64,000 nt of DNA, taken from the NCBI GenBank assembly GCA_019279435.1, contig JAAALK010000085.1:558001-622000 (forward strand), in the 5' to 3' direction. The notes below the pieces were generated by a model. That model had not been told where the DNA came from. It ran no database searches and worked only from the letters and a program-made list of their open reading frames with translations. The position numbers and the translations under genes were made by a program. This stretch comes from Zizania palustris. Taxonomy: Eukaryota; Streptophyta; Magnoliopsida; Poales; Poaceae. Positions within the stretch are counted from its first letter, which is position 1. The number at the start of each line of letters is the position of its first letter. Shown piece after piece: positions 10,850 through 21,319 of this stretch.

Positions 10850-12452
10850 TAAACACCCAACGCTCCTCTAAAAGAAAAAACATAATCAAATAATATTTCA
10901 TAGCAAAATCCTAGAGAAAGCCAGTGCTATCACTCTCCCGTAATATATGAAATGATCTGACAATTTGAGAGATCATAAACACACAAAAATCTAGCCTTCA
11001 AAAACCAACCGATGTCTAGATCAAAAAGATACTCGTACAAAGCACACAAGGCAGATTAAACTCTACACATAGATCAGATAGACATCTTGACAAGCATCTC
11101 TGACATAACACAATGATTCCATCAATTGCAAGGGTGACATCCATAGTTCATGAAATAATCAATCGAAATGATGAAGCACTATATTTATCACATTTAATTT
11201 AGAAAAAATAAAAGTAGAAAATAAACATTGTTCACAGGTATATCAATAAACATGCAAATGCTAATATGAAAATAAACTACTAAAATCTATTGAACCAGAT
11301 ACAAAATAGTCCAATTAATTAAACAGTAATTGCACAAAAATAAATTCAGGAATTTTGCTGTGCACCGTGCTCTTGTTCTTGTGCCACGTGTCTCTAAGTG
11401 ACTACCTGAGGCCGCATGATTCTACGCTCAGTAGCCAGCTCGCTCCCGTCTAGCTCGCCCCTAGCGGCCACTAGAGCCATGCCCTTGTGCGCCGCTCGGA
11501 ACGCCTACTCGCCTGAACCCACCGAACATCGCTACCGAATGCCAAAGAAAACAAGGAACAATGCTTCCCAAGAAAAACCGAATACAGTAACTCCCACAAA
11601 AAACTAGTCCCTCAAAAAACCAGGAACATGAACCTCCAGAAAAGAACAGATGCAGGGGGGCGACATTGTACTGTAGCAGTGGAGATTAATGGTGATGCTG
11701 AGATTTTAGGTGAGAGGAAAATAAGAGGTATAATAAGGCAAAAATAAAGGTGAACTCCAGTTTTTTCATTTTCAAAAGAGTTGGTGAAACCCTAGGGTCT
11801 AGGGGGTCTTTTATAGGCAATTCAAAATTAGAAAAGACGCAAATACCCCTAGCATTTTTTATAGACTCGAAGGCCCACAGGCTACAAAGATAAAATCCTA
11901 TCTAACGGTAGTTTGTCCTAATCTGAAGATTTCATAGTGACTATGGCTTCTCCTCAGGATCCTTTGATCTTGATCTCATGATTTTGAGCCAAAACTAACA
12001 AAGCCTCTCTCGAACGCCGACACATGTCATCAATCAATGAACTCGACCACCAGCAAGTCTATTCAGCTCTCGATCCCTTAAGCCGCCTTGCCACTTGCAC
12101 TGGCCTCCCTATCACTGACTTGGTGAACATGCTATCTCGATCATCCGTCCATCCATGTCTTGCTTCATCTCCACGTATACGCCTAAGATCATCGCCAACT
12201 TCACCCGACCTACTTGATCATCCAACACCAAGTTCCCTACTTGATCCTGTTCACCAGCCATTGACAGTTGACTAGCATTTCAACCCTGCACATAATGAGA
12301 CAAGCAAAACATGAATCTCCACGCAATGTGCACACTGATCCCTTTAGTGAACACAACAAGCCATCACAAATCCAGACCATTAAATCAGGCAAACTTATCA
12401 ATCACTCATGACTAGGATAAAACCATAGTGCAAACCCCAATTGGTTTCTCAA
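10850..12452 (-). repeat. Copia A 5' LTR (left end lost)
   Basis: It ends at 12452 with ATTGGTTTCTCA, which on the minus strand is a TGAGAAACC LTR start as in the other Copia LTRs here. It shares 11970-12440 with the left LTR. ACCCAACGCTCCTC near 10856 also occurs near the left end of the LTR at 28522 (28600), which shows that only the outermost bases and the primer-binding site were lost. A TATA-like TTTTATAGG occurs at 11809-11817. Confidence 0.6.
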
Positions 12453-13045
12453 CATAGAGATGTCAAATAAGTGATGTGGACACATGTTGGTAAACATGGT
12501 GTTGGATAGACCCACTTGAGATACTACTGGAATTGTTATTGTAATGTGCCATCAATTGTCATCTCAAATGGTGTACCTGTAGAGTCCCCGGACCTGAGGT
12601 TGTCATTTGATTGCAGAATACGTAGTGGCACACTTATATGCTTCCTAACGCTATTCCATAACAGGGTAGTAATAAGGGTTTTTTTCAGGTGTGTTGTGAA
12701 ACATTTCATGGAATGTGAGCGATCAAGATGGAATTTAACCCTCCTAATAACAGGAGAGACATCTCTGGGCCCCTTGAGGTATTGGATTGGAAATGTGCAT
12801 GGCCATGCCACTATGACTAAAGAGTTAGTCATGATTTGAATCCAATACTTGTTCGAGTGAAAATGTCGAGCTATCTAACAAGGGTGGCAAGAATCTCACC
12901 TTGACCATGACTGATGTTCTGCTAGGTACCACTATTGATCAGTGAGTCAGAAAAGGTTTCCGGTGAATAGCAAATGGTATATGAACCTTTTGGGTTACAC
13001 ACTTAAGGGGATGGATTAAGAGACATGCAAAGAATTGGTTCTTGT
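12453..13045 (+). other. 3' internal region of a + strand LTR element, non-coding
   Basis: No open frame of known type. The stretch runs directly into a polypurine tract and an LTR, so it is the 3' internal part of that element. The lack of any RT or integrase similarity suggests a large non-autonomous element, but the 5' part is not in the window. Confidence 0.45.
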
Positions 13046-13058
13046 GCAAGTGGGAGAT
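13046..13058 (+). other. polypurine tract of + strand LTR element
   Basis: GCAAGTGGGAGAT immediately precedes the LTR start TGAAGGAAGT. The same junction appears inverted at 35311-35329, which confirms it as a conserved PPT/LTR border. Confidence 0.75.
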
Positions 13059-13991
13059 TGAAGGAAGTATGCAAAAGAAAATTATTGTTGATCGGAAGTT
13101 CCATTTTGGAATCAGAAGTTCCGATTATTTTATAAATTTGAAAAAGAGAGCATAAATCAGATGTTCCGATATGGTTTCTGTAGTCCTGATGATTTATGGT
13201 TTGCAAAATCGAGAGCTCAAATTAGAAATTTTGATATGATATCGAAAGTTTCGATAATTTCTAATTAGAGATGGAGAGATAAAACCAGAAGTTCTGATTT
13301 CGAATCGAGAAAATCATACTTGTCGGAAGTTTTGATATGTGCATTGTAAACTTCCGAGATGGGCGAAAACAAACTGGATCTGTTACGATAACGTGGTGGA
13401 TTGAGTGACCAAAAATACCCTATCGAAAGTTCCGATCTAGGATCGGAAGTTCCGATGTGGGTAAAATAGATTGCATCTATTGGAGCACAAATCGATTGTA
13501 ACCGATTCGTTGGTTTCGAGATGCTAGCGACTAGGGGCTCTTGTCCCTATATAAAGAGAGGAGGAGTACTTTTTGGAGGACAAGCAATTGATAGTTTAGA
13601 CCTAGCCACCAAGATCTCCTCTCCTCCCTTTCTTGATCTCAAAAATTACGATTAAGGATCTCTTGTTTTCTCATAAGCGGTGCTAGCACGTCGATATGGG
13701 AAGGATTCCATCCCCAGACATGTGGATATCATAGAGGTGTTGCTCCAATAGTAACGCTCGTGGACTTCATCACGTGAACAACTACATCATCTTCACCAAT
13801 TGGATTGGCGAGGAACGACCGGGACAAAGTGATGATAGACAAGGACACACTTCCTCGATCTCTTCTTCTGCCGCACCTAGCACGTCTTGTGCTAGAATGT
13901 ACCGATCTATGATCTCACACGCGCATGCTTCTTGGCCTTCGGATCGAATTTTTGAAATTTTTGGCTAGCGTAGCTTCCTCTTTCCCCAACA
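13059..13991 (+). repeat. 3' LTR of + strand element (ATCGGAAGTTCCGAT family)
   Basis: Begins TGAAGGAAGT after the polypurine tract and ends TTCCCCAACA (TG...CA). U3 carries at least eight degenerate copies of the near-palindrome ATCGGAAGTTCCGAT between 13090 and 13470. A TATA box CCCTATATAAAGAG lies at 13544-13557. An inverted relative with the same two ends occurs at 34669-35316. Confidence 0.75.
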
Positions 13992-14577
13992 TACCAGTGA
14001 TTGGCAATAGGGAAGAGAAGAGAAGCACTTTGGCGGTTTCAGTGTAAAATTGTCAACCACAAAAAGACAAGGCATCATTTGTTGCGAAGTGTCTAAAGAG
14101 ATTCGAAGCGTACAAACTGCCATGACAATTCGTTGAAGCAATGCTATGAGCACTACTCAAGTGAAGAGTTGAATAAAATTTTTTAGGAATAATATTTTAT
14201 CTTTTTCCCTTCGACTTTTGAGTCTGCATTCTTACTCTAGGGACATTTCAGTAATTTGTGTTGTATGGTTAGAGTGTATATTTGGGTACAGCCCTTAGGG
14301 TTATGGTACAACCTCTTAAGGTTAGGGTTAACACTTATGTGATTATATTTTCAAATCAAAAATACTTTTTTCCGTATGTTACTCCCCCGCTTCTCTAGCC
14401 GCCATCAGACATTTTATCTTGATCGCCGCCTTCTGGTCTCACAAAGCACTCATGGCGTGTGTTGCTCGATCCAGCCGCTAGCGCGAGGGATTCCTCCACT
14501 AGGATTGTGCGTAGTCGGTTCTAGCCACGAGTACCTGTCACCTCCCTACACGTGGTTTTTGTGCTCGAGTGCTGTTC
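13992..14577. other. sequence between LTR and CACTA B, no gene recognised
   Basis: It contains a short duplicated word GGTACA-C at 14285-14310 and a GC-richer part at 14390-14575. Open frames are short and match nothing I know. Its right-hand continuation after removal of CACTA B is 27292 onward. Confidence 0.35.
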
Positions 14578-14580
14578 GTG

Positions 14581-14815
14581 CACTGCTACAAAATGACACT
14601 GTAGTGGCGGGCAAAAACGTACTGTAGTATCAGGCAACCGTCCACCACTACTACAGCGCCACTACTAACCTTGACGGGCATCCTGACATCATCTGCCCAC
14701 CACCACTGTGTCAACAGCAATGACGGCCATGCTGACATCATCTGCCCGCCACTGCTATGGCTAAAATCAGTGGCAAGCAGATGACGTCAGCCGGCCCACC
14801 ACTACTATGTTTTCC
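14581..14815. repeat. CACTA B left terminus and subterminal repeats
   Basis: The terminal CACTGCTACAAAATG is followed by alternating copies of GTAGTGGCGGGC and GCCCACCACTACTA-like words and ATGACGTCAGC/TGACATCATCTGCC blocks up to 14815. The second base pair of the terminal CACTA is changed (CACTG). Confidence 0.8.
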
Positions 14816-15146
14816 CCCTTTTATAGAAATGTTATATAAACCTTAATTCAAACAGTCTCTAGAATATATATTCAGAAATTCACAGCTCCACAACAGTAAC
14901 ACAACATAACAAAACCACAATGTATTCACAGCTCCACACAGCCATTCACAGCAGCAACAACATCAACACAACAACAACATCAATTTACAAATTTACAAAG
15001 TTCACACTTATCACAAATCAAGTTTACAAAGTTTACATCTCATCATCGGAATGTCAAAATTACCAATTGTACACCCTCAAGATTCACAGCTTGTATTCAC
15101 AACTGCACACAACCATCCATACATGATTATTTTGTTTAATGTTTCT

Positions 15147-15420
15147 ACTCGGAAGGCCAACTCATATCTTGCACATCTTTTTTTTGCTTCTCAGCTTCAA
15201 AATTCTTAGCGATTACTTGTACTTGCCTTTTAGTTCTTCCAGGCCAATCATACAGAGTTGAATGCTTTACCACTTCACCCTCAAGATCGAAGAATACTCC
15301 ATGCTCATGAAGAACTTCATGCATCATGAAGCGGCACATCCTTGATACAATTCCATACATTTTTTATTCTGAGAGTTGGCTCTTCTCGGCAACGGTTGAT
15401 GGACCTACGCCTGCATACGT
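15147..15420 (-). pseudogene. last exon of CACTA B second gene (C-terminal end of Ulp1-like region)
   Basis: The readable peptide is MYGIVSRMCRFMMHEVLHEH followed by GVFFDLEGEVV, a basic stretch (GRTKRQVQVIAKN) and a stop. Ile-Val-x-x-Met-Cys-x-Phe with His-Glu-His-Gly resembles the helix that closes plant transposon Ulp1-like domains. A TAA at 15364-15366 lies in frame just before the first Met if the exon extends to the acceptor near 15415. It follows the catalytic-Cys exon in gene order. Confidence 0.5.
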
Positions 15421-15479
15421 AACATATAAGTACATACGTTGCAAGTTATATTAGATTAACACACAATAAATCAACTTAC

Positions 15480-15587
15480 TTCTTTAGTATCCTCAGGTAC
15501 TTTCCGCGCAAACTTTCCTAAGTCATTGCTCATGAAATCACAAGTATAATACCCACAATGCACCGAATCAGGAGATTGTTTGTGACA
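15480..15587 (-). CDS. exon carrying the catalytic Gln and Cys of a Ulp1-like peptidase
   Basis: The exon reads CHKQSPDSVHCGYYTCDFMS and continues NDLGKFARKVPEDTKE. KQ-x6-HCGYY is the Gln (oxyanion hole) and nucleophile Cys signature of C48 (Ulp1/SENP) cysteine peptidases. Splice borders are good: acceptor TTTTGAAG before 15587 and donor GTAAGT after 15480. It is open throughout. Family members remove SUMO or similar tags; in CACTA elements the role is unknown. Confidence 0.7.
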
Positions 15588-15666
15588 CTTCAAAATAGAC
15601 AAAGTTAGAATGATATATAGTTTGGCTTTATCAATTGAATTAAGAAATTTAAAAATATAATATTAC

Positions 15667-15861
15667 CGAATAGTTGGTTCTGATAAGCATATCTTTCGGC
15701 CTCTGTGGATCATGTGGGCACCTAACTTTTCCACGTAGAATTTGTATGCACTCTGAATAACATTTAATATATCTTGATATTCTTTTTTGGGTTTGTCGAG
15801 TGAGTCGAGCACATAAACCCTTGAGCTCTTTGGGTATATCAGAAGTGCAATCCAATGATCA
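15667..15861 (-). pseudogene. exon carrying the catalytic His and Asp of the Ulp1-like peptidase (copy 1)
   Basis: The exon begins DHWIALLIYPKSSRVYVLDS. His in DHW and Asp in VLDS are the C48 catalytic pair, spaced as in Ulp1 proteins. It then runs KPKKEYQDILNVIQSAYKFY. A donor (GGTAAT) follows 15667 and an acceptor (CGATAG) precedes 15861. Comparison with the duplicate at 16625-16826 shows one base missing near 15717-15722 (GGTGCCC against GGTGGCCC), which shifts the frame before the exon end (HDPQRPKDMLIRTNYS is in the neighbouring frame). The catalytic His and Asp lie upstream of the lesion. Confidence 0.65.
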
Positions 15862-15942
15862 CTATCGAAAGAAGTGATATATGATTATGTTAGTCTCATA
15901 ATCGATAAAACGTGATTAAGTGGATATAGTGGGTATACTTAC

Positions 15943-16112
15943 TTAAAGTTATATGCCCCACTTATCATTTCTCTGTCCTTCCATTGATCCATGCACCGCG
16001 CAATATACAACGCGGCACAATTCCTTTTCTTCTTCTTAAGTGTGTCTTCGTCTTTATTGAACATCTTCCTTTGAAATTTTTTCTTACCCGTAGTCCAGTA
16101 CTTGCTATCGTT
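15943..16112 (-). pseudogene. basic linker exon before the Ulp1-like domain (copy 1)
   Basis: The peptide reads NDSKYWTTGKKKFQRKMFNK, a run of lysines (DTLKKKKRNCAALYIARC), then MDQWKDREMISGAYNF, ending at donor GTAAGT (15942-15937). It joins in phase to the DHW exon. A TAG at 16113-16115 separates it from the acidic domain in the same frame, so the copy is probably inactive or uses another splice. The block is duplicated at 16880-17095. Confidence 0.55.
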
Positions 16113-16625
16113 CTAGTTTAGTGTCGGGTTCAGTGCACTTTGGCTTATGAGCTCGGCCACTAGAACTTGAGGCTCGGCCGGAACTAGCACAAGCATTTGA
16201 TCTGGCTCTAGCACTTTTGTGTTGGGCTCATCAGTGGGCTCAAGCACTGGCACTGGCTCTGTCACTTGATCAGGCTCAGTCACTTTCGATTCTGTCACTT
16301 CTGCCACTTTATCTGGCACTGGCTCTTTCTCTGCCTCTTCCTCTATCTCACGCTCATCAACAGGTGATAAAGATCCTATATTTCGCACATCCTGAGATGA
16401 AAGATATGTGGGGGATTGTGATGAGACAATAGGCGATTTACTCTGAGAACTTGTCTGCAGTAATTTGATATCTCGGCTCGCCCATAGGACAAAGTTATTC
16501 AGCGCATCTCCGATTATCTCAATCCCCTCATCAGGCATTGGAAGATCCAAGGGGTCTTTAATAAATATGTCATTGGTGATCTCATTGACCTGAACCTTGG
16601 TATACTTAGCAGGAATAGGCTGATA
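16113..16625 (-). pseudogene. acidic Pro/Val/Glu-rich domain, second (downstream) copy
   Basis: The segment is open from about 16550 to 16113. It reads LDLPMPDEGIEIIGDALNNF, a Ser-rich stretch (SSQSKSPIVSSQSPTYLSSQ), LSPVDEREIEEEAEKEP, then a low-complexity run of EPDQ/VPVLEP units. It is a duplicate of 17700-18180, with the region equivalent to 17100-17690 removed. No known domain. Its acidic, repetitive make-up suggests a flexible linker. Confidence 0.6.
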
Positions 16626-17095
16626 TGCATATATTTCGGCCTCTGTGGATCATGTGGGCCACCTAACCTTTCCACGTAATATTTGTATGCACTCTGAATA
16701 ACATTTAATATATATTGATATTCTTTTTAGGATTGTCGAGAGAGTCGAGCACATAAACCCTTGAGTTCTTCGGGTATATCAGAAGTGCAATCCAATGATC
16801 ACTATCGAAAGAAGTAATATATGATTATGTTAGTTTCATAATTGATAAAACGTGATTAAGTGGATATAGTGGGTATACATACTTAAAGTTATATGACCCA
16901 CTTATCATTTTCTGTCCCTCCATTGAAACATGCATTGCGCAATATACAATGCGGCACAATTCCTTTTACTCTTCTTAAGTGTGTCTTGGTCTTTATTGAA
17001 CATCTTCTTTTGAAACTTTTTCTGACCCGCAGTCTAGTACTTGTCATCATTTCGGTTTAGTACTGGGTTCAATGTACTTTGACTTAACAATGATG
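16625..17095 (-). pseudogene. duplicate Ulp1-like His/Asp exon and basic linker (copy 2)
   Basis: Copy 2 repeats DHWIALLIYPKNSRVYVLDS and the lysine-rich linker. One base is lost shortly after the catalytic Asp (CCTAAAAAGAAT against CCCAAAAAAGAAT in copy 1), giving a quick stop. The later GGTGG segment, damaged in copy 1, is intact here. The linker ends DRK with two stops where copy 1 has DREMISG. No Cys exon follows, since the acidic domain of the next copy starts at once. This copy cannot form an active site alone. Confidence 0.65.
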
Positions 17096-17216
17096 GGTTC
17101 AAGTACCCATATTTATTAGACATGTCACAACATGAATTCAAACTACATATGTTATGAAACAATAGTCAATATAAGACATGATTGATTTTTGCTTTGTATT
17201 GAAAAAGTAAAAGTAC

Positions 17217-17594
17217 TTACAGGTACCAGAGCATCATGCTTGTGATGTTTGTTCGCTTCAGATGGAACATTCGATGGAAGTCGTCGAAAAATAGTGCAAG
17301 AGTAAACTCTGGGCAGTTGAATATTTCTTTTGGAACCTTCACTTCTATTTGTATAACTCCTAACGAAAACGTTTCGAGGTACCAGTCATGAAATGTTATC
17401 ATCTGCCAGGACATACTCTTAAGTACACGTTGGGGTAATAATGGTTTTCCTGGTTCGTATTCGATATAATCCTCATCTCCGTAGGTCCATTTATCAACAG
17501 AAAGTGAGCCCGCCTGCTTTTGTACTGAAGCCTTTAAGTGAGCCTCTACGGGCGTAGAACGTGTTTGCCCCATAGTAGTAAAAAATTTAAGCAT
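17217..17594 (-). pseudogene. segment between acidic domain and linker, unique to the upstream copy
   Basis: An open segment of about 125 codons: basic start (MGQTRSTPVEAHLKASVQKQ), then DKWTYGDEDYIEYEPGKPLL, and a hydrophobic, aromatic end (FDDFHRMFHLKRTNITSMML). It resembles the middle region of grass CACTA second-gene proteins that precedes the Ulp1-like part, but I cannot name a domain. It was lost from the downstream duplicate. Confidence 0.45.
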
Positions 17595-18286
17595 TTCAGA
17601 TTTCGGTGAAGAACACTGCCCAGCTTGAACAATTTCTTGTGGATTGTGGGCTTTGGGCGTGCATCTTGTTTTTTAGGCTTGGCCACTAGCACTGGCAGAG
17701 GCTCTGGCACTTTAGTGTTGGGCTCAGTGGGCTCAAGCAATAGCACTAGCTCTATTACTTGAGGCTCGACCGGAACTGGCAGTGGCATTTGATCAGGTTC
17801 GGCCGTTGGAACTAACACTTCCACTTGATCAGGCTCGACCAGTTTAGGTTCTGTCACTTCAGCCACTTTATCAGGCACTGACTCCTTCTTTGCCTCTTCC
17901 TCTATCTCACGCTCATCAATAGGTGATAAAGATCCTATATTTTGCAAATCGTGAGATGAAGGATATGTGGGGGATTGCGATGACACAATAGGTGATTTAC
18001 TCTGAGAACTTGTCTGCAGTAATTTGATATCTCGGCTCACCACTAGGACAAAGTTATTCAGCACATCTCCGATTGTCTCAATCCCCTCATCAGGCATTGG
18101 AAGATCCAAGGGTTTATTGATAAATCTATTGTTGGTGATCTCTTTGTCCTGAACCTTGGTATTCTCTACAGGAATAGGCCGATTGTGAAATAAATCCTTG
18201 GGCATAGCAATGCCTAGTGCAGCCTCTTGGGAATGCCCTTTGCGCCCTATCTGTACATGCAGGATGCATGGTGTGTCCTGTTTCAT
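17546..18286 (-). pseudogene. CACTA B second gene, acidic Pro/Val/Glu-rich domain (upstream copy)
   Basis: Starts MKQDTPCILHVQIGRKGHSQ, continues through LDLPMPDEGIETIGDVLNNF, a Ser-rich tract and repeated EPDQ/VPVEP units, then becomes basic (KPKKQDARPKPTIHKK). It is offset by a frameshift from the preceding segment, which ends in TAA at 18292-18294. No catalytic motif. The repeat-rich composition matches linkers in CACTA second-gene proteins. Confidence 0.6.
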
Positions 18287-18291
18287 ATAAT

Positions 18292-19164
18292 TTACAGGAA
18301 TTTTTCTTGTACTGAGCCAACACTACTTGGTACGTCAATTCGTACCTCTGGCACAGTTATTTGTCCCGCTGCATCCTGCATTATGTTTGGATTCTCATTG
18401 ATAAATTGTAAAAAGTGTCGCTCCCACTCAACACGGCGCTCTGCGGCGTCGTATGTGCCCTCGATGTTCCTCCTTTCCAAGGGCAGATGTAAGCTGGTCA
18501 TTACATTCCTCGGGCTTGAAATTTTCAGCCTTCTCCAACTCAGCGATTTCCTATGCTTTGTGAAATACTTCACTAGTCCATGAGTCAGAGAGCATATATT
18601 GGCCCTCGGGTGTTTTTTAGCTCGACCTAGGAGCCATCTCTTAGTGCGCTGATCAGCACTTGAAAACTGTTCAAGTAACCCAGCCACACGGTCCTCCTCC
18701 TCCTTTGTACTCCACTCATCCTTCTTGGCCTTATATCCACCTGGGCCAAGTTTACGTGGGAACTTATTCTTCTTATTAAGTTCTTTGAACATGATGCTCT
18801 GTTGTTTGGCTTCTTCCGAGCAATGCTGCATTTTGAATTCGTTCCATTCATTTGGCTTTATAAAGCCATAGTCGTTGAGCGACGACTCTCCTTTCTGAAG
18901 GTATTGTGTGTACAACTTAGTCCTAAATGTACGAAGAGATTTCCCGATAGTCTTCAATGTGGCAGCTTTAACGTCTTCTAAACGATCTTCCGAGAATTTA
19001 TAATGTGCTTTTATATGATGCCACAATTCGTTCTTTGTAGCTTCAGGGACACTCTTCCAGTTTTTCCAAACTATCTTACATCGCTCCCTGGCGAGACATC
19101 CACAGTCATTGCACCACTTAGCTGTGATTTCTATTGGCTTCTTTGGAGCCCCATCAACATGCAC
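18292..19164 (-). pseudogene. CACTA B second gene, main N-terminal transposase-like domain
   Basis: A 290-codon open segment. It starts near MHVDGAPKKPIEITAKWCND and contains VWKNWKSVPEATKNELWHHI, KFSEDRLEDVKAATLKTIGK, a Trp/Lys-rich stretch (PRKLGPGGYKAKKDEWSTKE) and a basic region (RTKRWLLGRAKKHP). This is the En/Spm-type plant transposase (Transposase_24-like) layout, with Trp-x-x-Trp and long basic helices suited to DNA binding. The next block is in another frame, so the gene is interrupted. It most likely bound the AGTGGCGGGC subterminal repeats (inference). Confidence 0.75.
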
Positions 19165-19429
19165 TTCTTCAACCTCATAGATAGCTGTATGAAACTTGTT
19201 CTTCTCCCATTTCCCTCTCCTCTTCGCATTTGCAGAGGATGTAGTCGCAATGGGATCAACATCTATTTTCTCATATGACTCAACAGCTGGGACAATAGCT
19301 GTTCTTTTCTTGACTTGGAATAATCGACGCTTGCTTCCTCGCTTTGGACGATCTTACGATGATAGACAATGTGAGCTTCAGGAATGTAATCCTCGGTTAA
19401 AAGATGCTCTGACTTGTTACTAACGCAAT

Positions 19430-19604
19430 AATTACCTCCACTTGAGCTTCAGGAATGTAATCCTCATCGGCGTCTTCTCTCGTTCGCTTCTTCCTAGGCT
19501 CCACTGGATGTTCATTCTCCGGAGAGTGGTACAAAGATTCGCTATCGGAGGATCCTTCAGATGAGCTCCTCGACGGAACATCCTTCTTCCGCCATAGATG
19601 AACT
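19430..19604 (-). pseudogene. first coding exon of CACTA B second gene (probable)
   Basis: The minus strand reads WRKKDVPSRSSSEGSSDSES then HSPENEHPVEPRKKRTREDA and DEDYIPEAQVE. It is an acidic/basic, Ser-rich N-terminus with a nuclear-localisation-like PRKKR. A near copy of the last 24 bases (GAGCTTCAGGAATGTAATCCTC) recurs at 19374, so a small duplication is present. Splice borders are not certain. Confidence 0.45.
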
Positions 19605-21002
19605 ATTCATAGTTAAGAGGCTAATGTATCAGAATTTTGGTTATGCAAAAAAGGTATGCTATCATATTTTCATGTATGAAACAATGCACATGTCGATGCA
19701 CTTGAGGATTAGTATAGTATCTTCAGAAGTAATCTAGTAGTAAACTGATCAACAATGTCAAAGGTGGGAAATGGATGAAAACTTTTCTTAGCTACAACTC
19801 TCCTGTTGGTTGTGTTATGTATGATTTAGACTGGGCAGTGGCCTCATGCATCAGTAGTCAGCTATTACTTCTGAAGCTACTATACTAATCCTCAAGTATA
19901 GTGCTTGTGTTATGTATGCATCATATAACAACGAGCTAGTTTACTATTAGTTGTTCTCTCTCTCTAGTACTGTTGTGTTACATTGGATTCTGCACAAAGT
20001 TGTTGAGGCCTCAACATATTTTGTGTTGTTTTTCAAATATGTTCATGGCTGCCATGGAACCCATGGTCACATCCATTCCCTGCCAACATCACAAGAAAGA
20101 AGAAGTTATTGAAGGGAATGGATGTGTCCCATAGCTTTGATGACTTACATGAGATAACTCAATAACAATTTGCATCATAGCTCTCTAAAAGGAATTGAAA
20201 AATAGGAAAAAAGGCATAGAATTGAAATAGAGAAAAAAAGACCTACTGCAATCACATGCATGTCGTCCATGAGTTAGGTTAAGAGTCTAATTAGGTTAAG
20301 ATTCCAATTAAATTAAGTTTGAGTTCTTAGATTAAATGAGTCCTATCAATGTATGCTACCACACAATAGTTGGCTACGACTCGCCATATGAGAGTGTGGC
20401 ATCCGCCTCATCCATCCAGATCCGCGCCTCCATCGACTATGAAACATCATACATTCATAGCGTAATAAACAAAACAACATTGTCACCTCACGTGTAGTGG
20501 CGTAATAAAAGATAAATGATGGGTTTGTACCACATCAGCCGTACTAACGCTGCGCCGCCAAATAACATGGCCACACCAAGTGCAATAGTGCCAAAAAGGA
20601 AAGATACAGTAATAGTACGACCAACCATATTATCCTCGTTGACCATTAAAGGTGATTAAGGTAATGTGTTTTTTATAATTTTCATATATTTGTGACAGAC
20701 ATCTTAAGCCATCAGTTATTATTCCTTTCATTATAGTGGGAACAAAAAGTGCAAAGCACAAAGTAAAGCAGTTAACCATACAAAGAATAGCTAACATGAA
20801 CAATGATAACATAATACTAAAGATGTATCTACATGCGTAACATGAACAAATGACAAAACTATTTTCTACCATGAAAAATACATAAGAGAGCATTGTAGCA
20901 TAAAGATGTATATCAACTAATACTTTTGTACATTGTAGCATAAATAAGAGAGCGCACAAGACAAGAAAAGGAAACAATGTAGCATAGCATGTACATTATA
21001 GA
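19605..21002. other. CACTA B interior without recognised gene
   Basis: AT-rich sequence upstream of the second gene. The open frame 20977-20630 (-) is hydrophobic and cysteine-rich but matches nothing I know. A TACTATACTAATCCTCAAG word occurs in both orientations (19700-19725 and 19877-19900), a weak inverted repeat. Confidence 0.4.
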
Positions 21003-21315
21003 GACAGGCAGAGATCGACGGCGTGGGCTCCAGGAATGGCGGCGCGGGCTCTGGGAGTGATGGGCGGAGTTCGATGGCGACAGGCTTCGGGGACAACGAT
21101 GATGGGATCCAAGGGCGGCGCATGCTCCGGGAGCGATGGGGGATTTCGGCAGCGACGGGTTTTGGGGATGACGTCGATGGGCGAAGTTCGGCGGTGACGG
21201 GCTTCGGGGACGACGGCGATAGGCGTCGAGGGCGGCGTGGGCTCCGGGAGCGATGGCAACGGGCGAAGTTCGGCGCACGGGAGTTAGAAATGAATCTAGG
21301 TTTTTAGACGGCGGG
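21003..21315. repeat. GC-rich degenerate tandem repeat
   Basis: About five imperfect copies of a unit with CGGGCTCCGGGAGCGATGG, GGCGACGGGCTTCGGGGA and GGGCGAAGTTCGGCG elements, spaced by roughly 70 bases. It is open in several frames on both strands because it lacks TA-rich stop codons, which explains the Pro/Arg/Ser-rich and Gly/Asp/Arg-rich translations. It precedes an AGTGGCGGGC array, as the GC-rich block in CACTA C does (60933-61240). Confidence 0.6.
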
Positions 21316-21319
21316 AGCG

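Larger units (their letters stand above)
6282..12452 (-). mobile_element. Copia LTR retrotransposon A (SIRE-type), decayed
   Basis: On the minus strand the order is right LTR (about 10850-12452), gag with zinc knuckles (10840-8821), protease-like region (8720-8430), integrase (8310-7300), then left LTR. Reverse transcriptase and RNase H are absent between integrase and the left LTR, so the element has lost about half of pol. A long coiled-coil gag with a second zinc knuckle is the SIRE/Maximus layout. The primer-binding site and the left end of the right LTR are also missing. Confidence 0.7.
15680..18180 (-). repeat. tandem duplication inside the CACTA B second gene
   Basis: 15680-16110 matches 16625-17090 (His/Asp exon plus basic linker), and 16115-16620 matches 17700-18180 (acidic domain). 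The two copies follow one another in the same orientation. The upstream copy (16625-18180) keeps about 600 bases (17100-17690) that the downstream copy lacks. Divergence is low but includes indels. Confidence 0.8.

Noticed and set aside
14920..15126. Small Thr/Ser/His-rich protein
   Set aside because: A/C-rich 3' flank of the CACTA B second gene; simple sequence, no conserved motif.
20913..21307. Several GC-rich Pro/Arg and Gly/Asp-rich open frames
   Set aside because: They overlap on both strands over a degenerate tandem repeat that lacks stop codons by composition.
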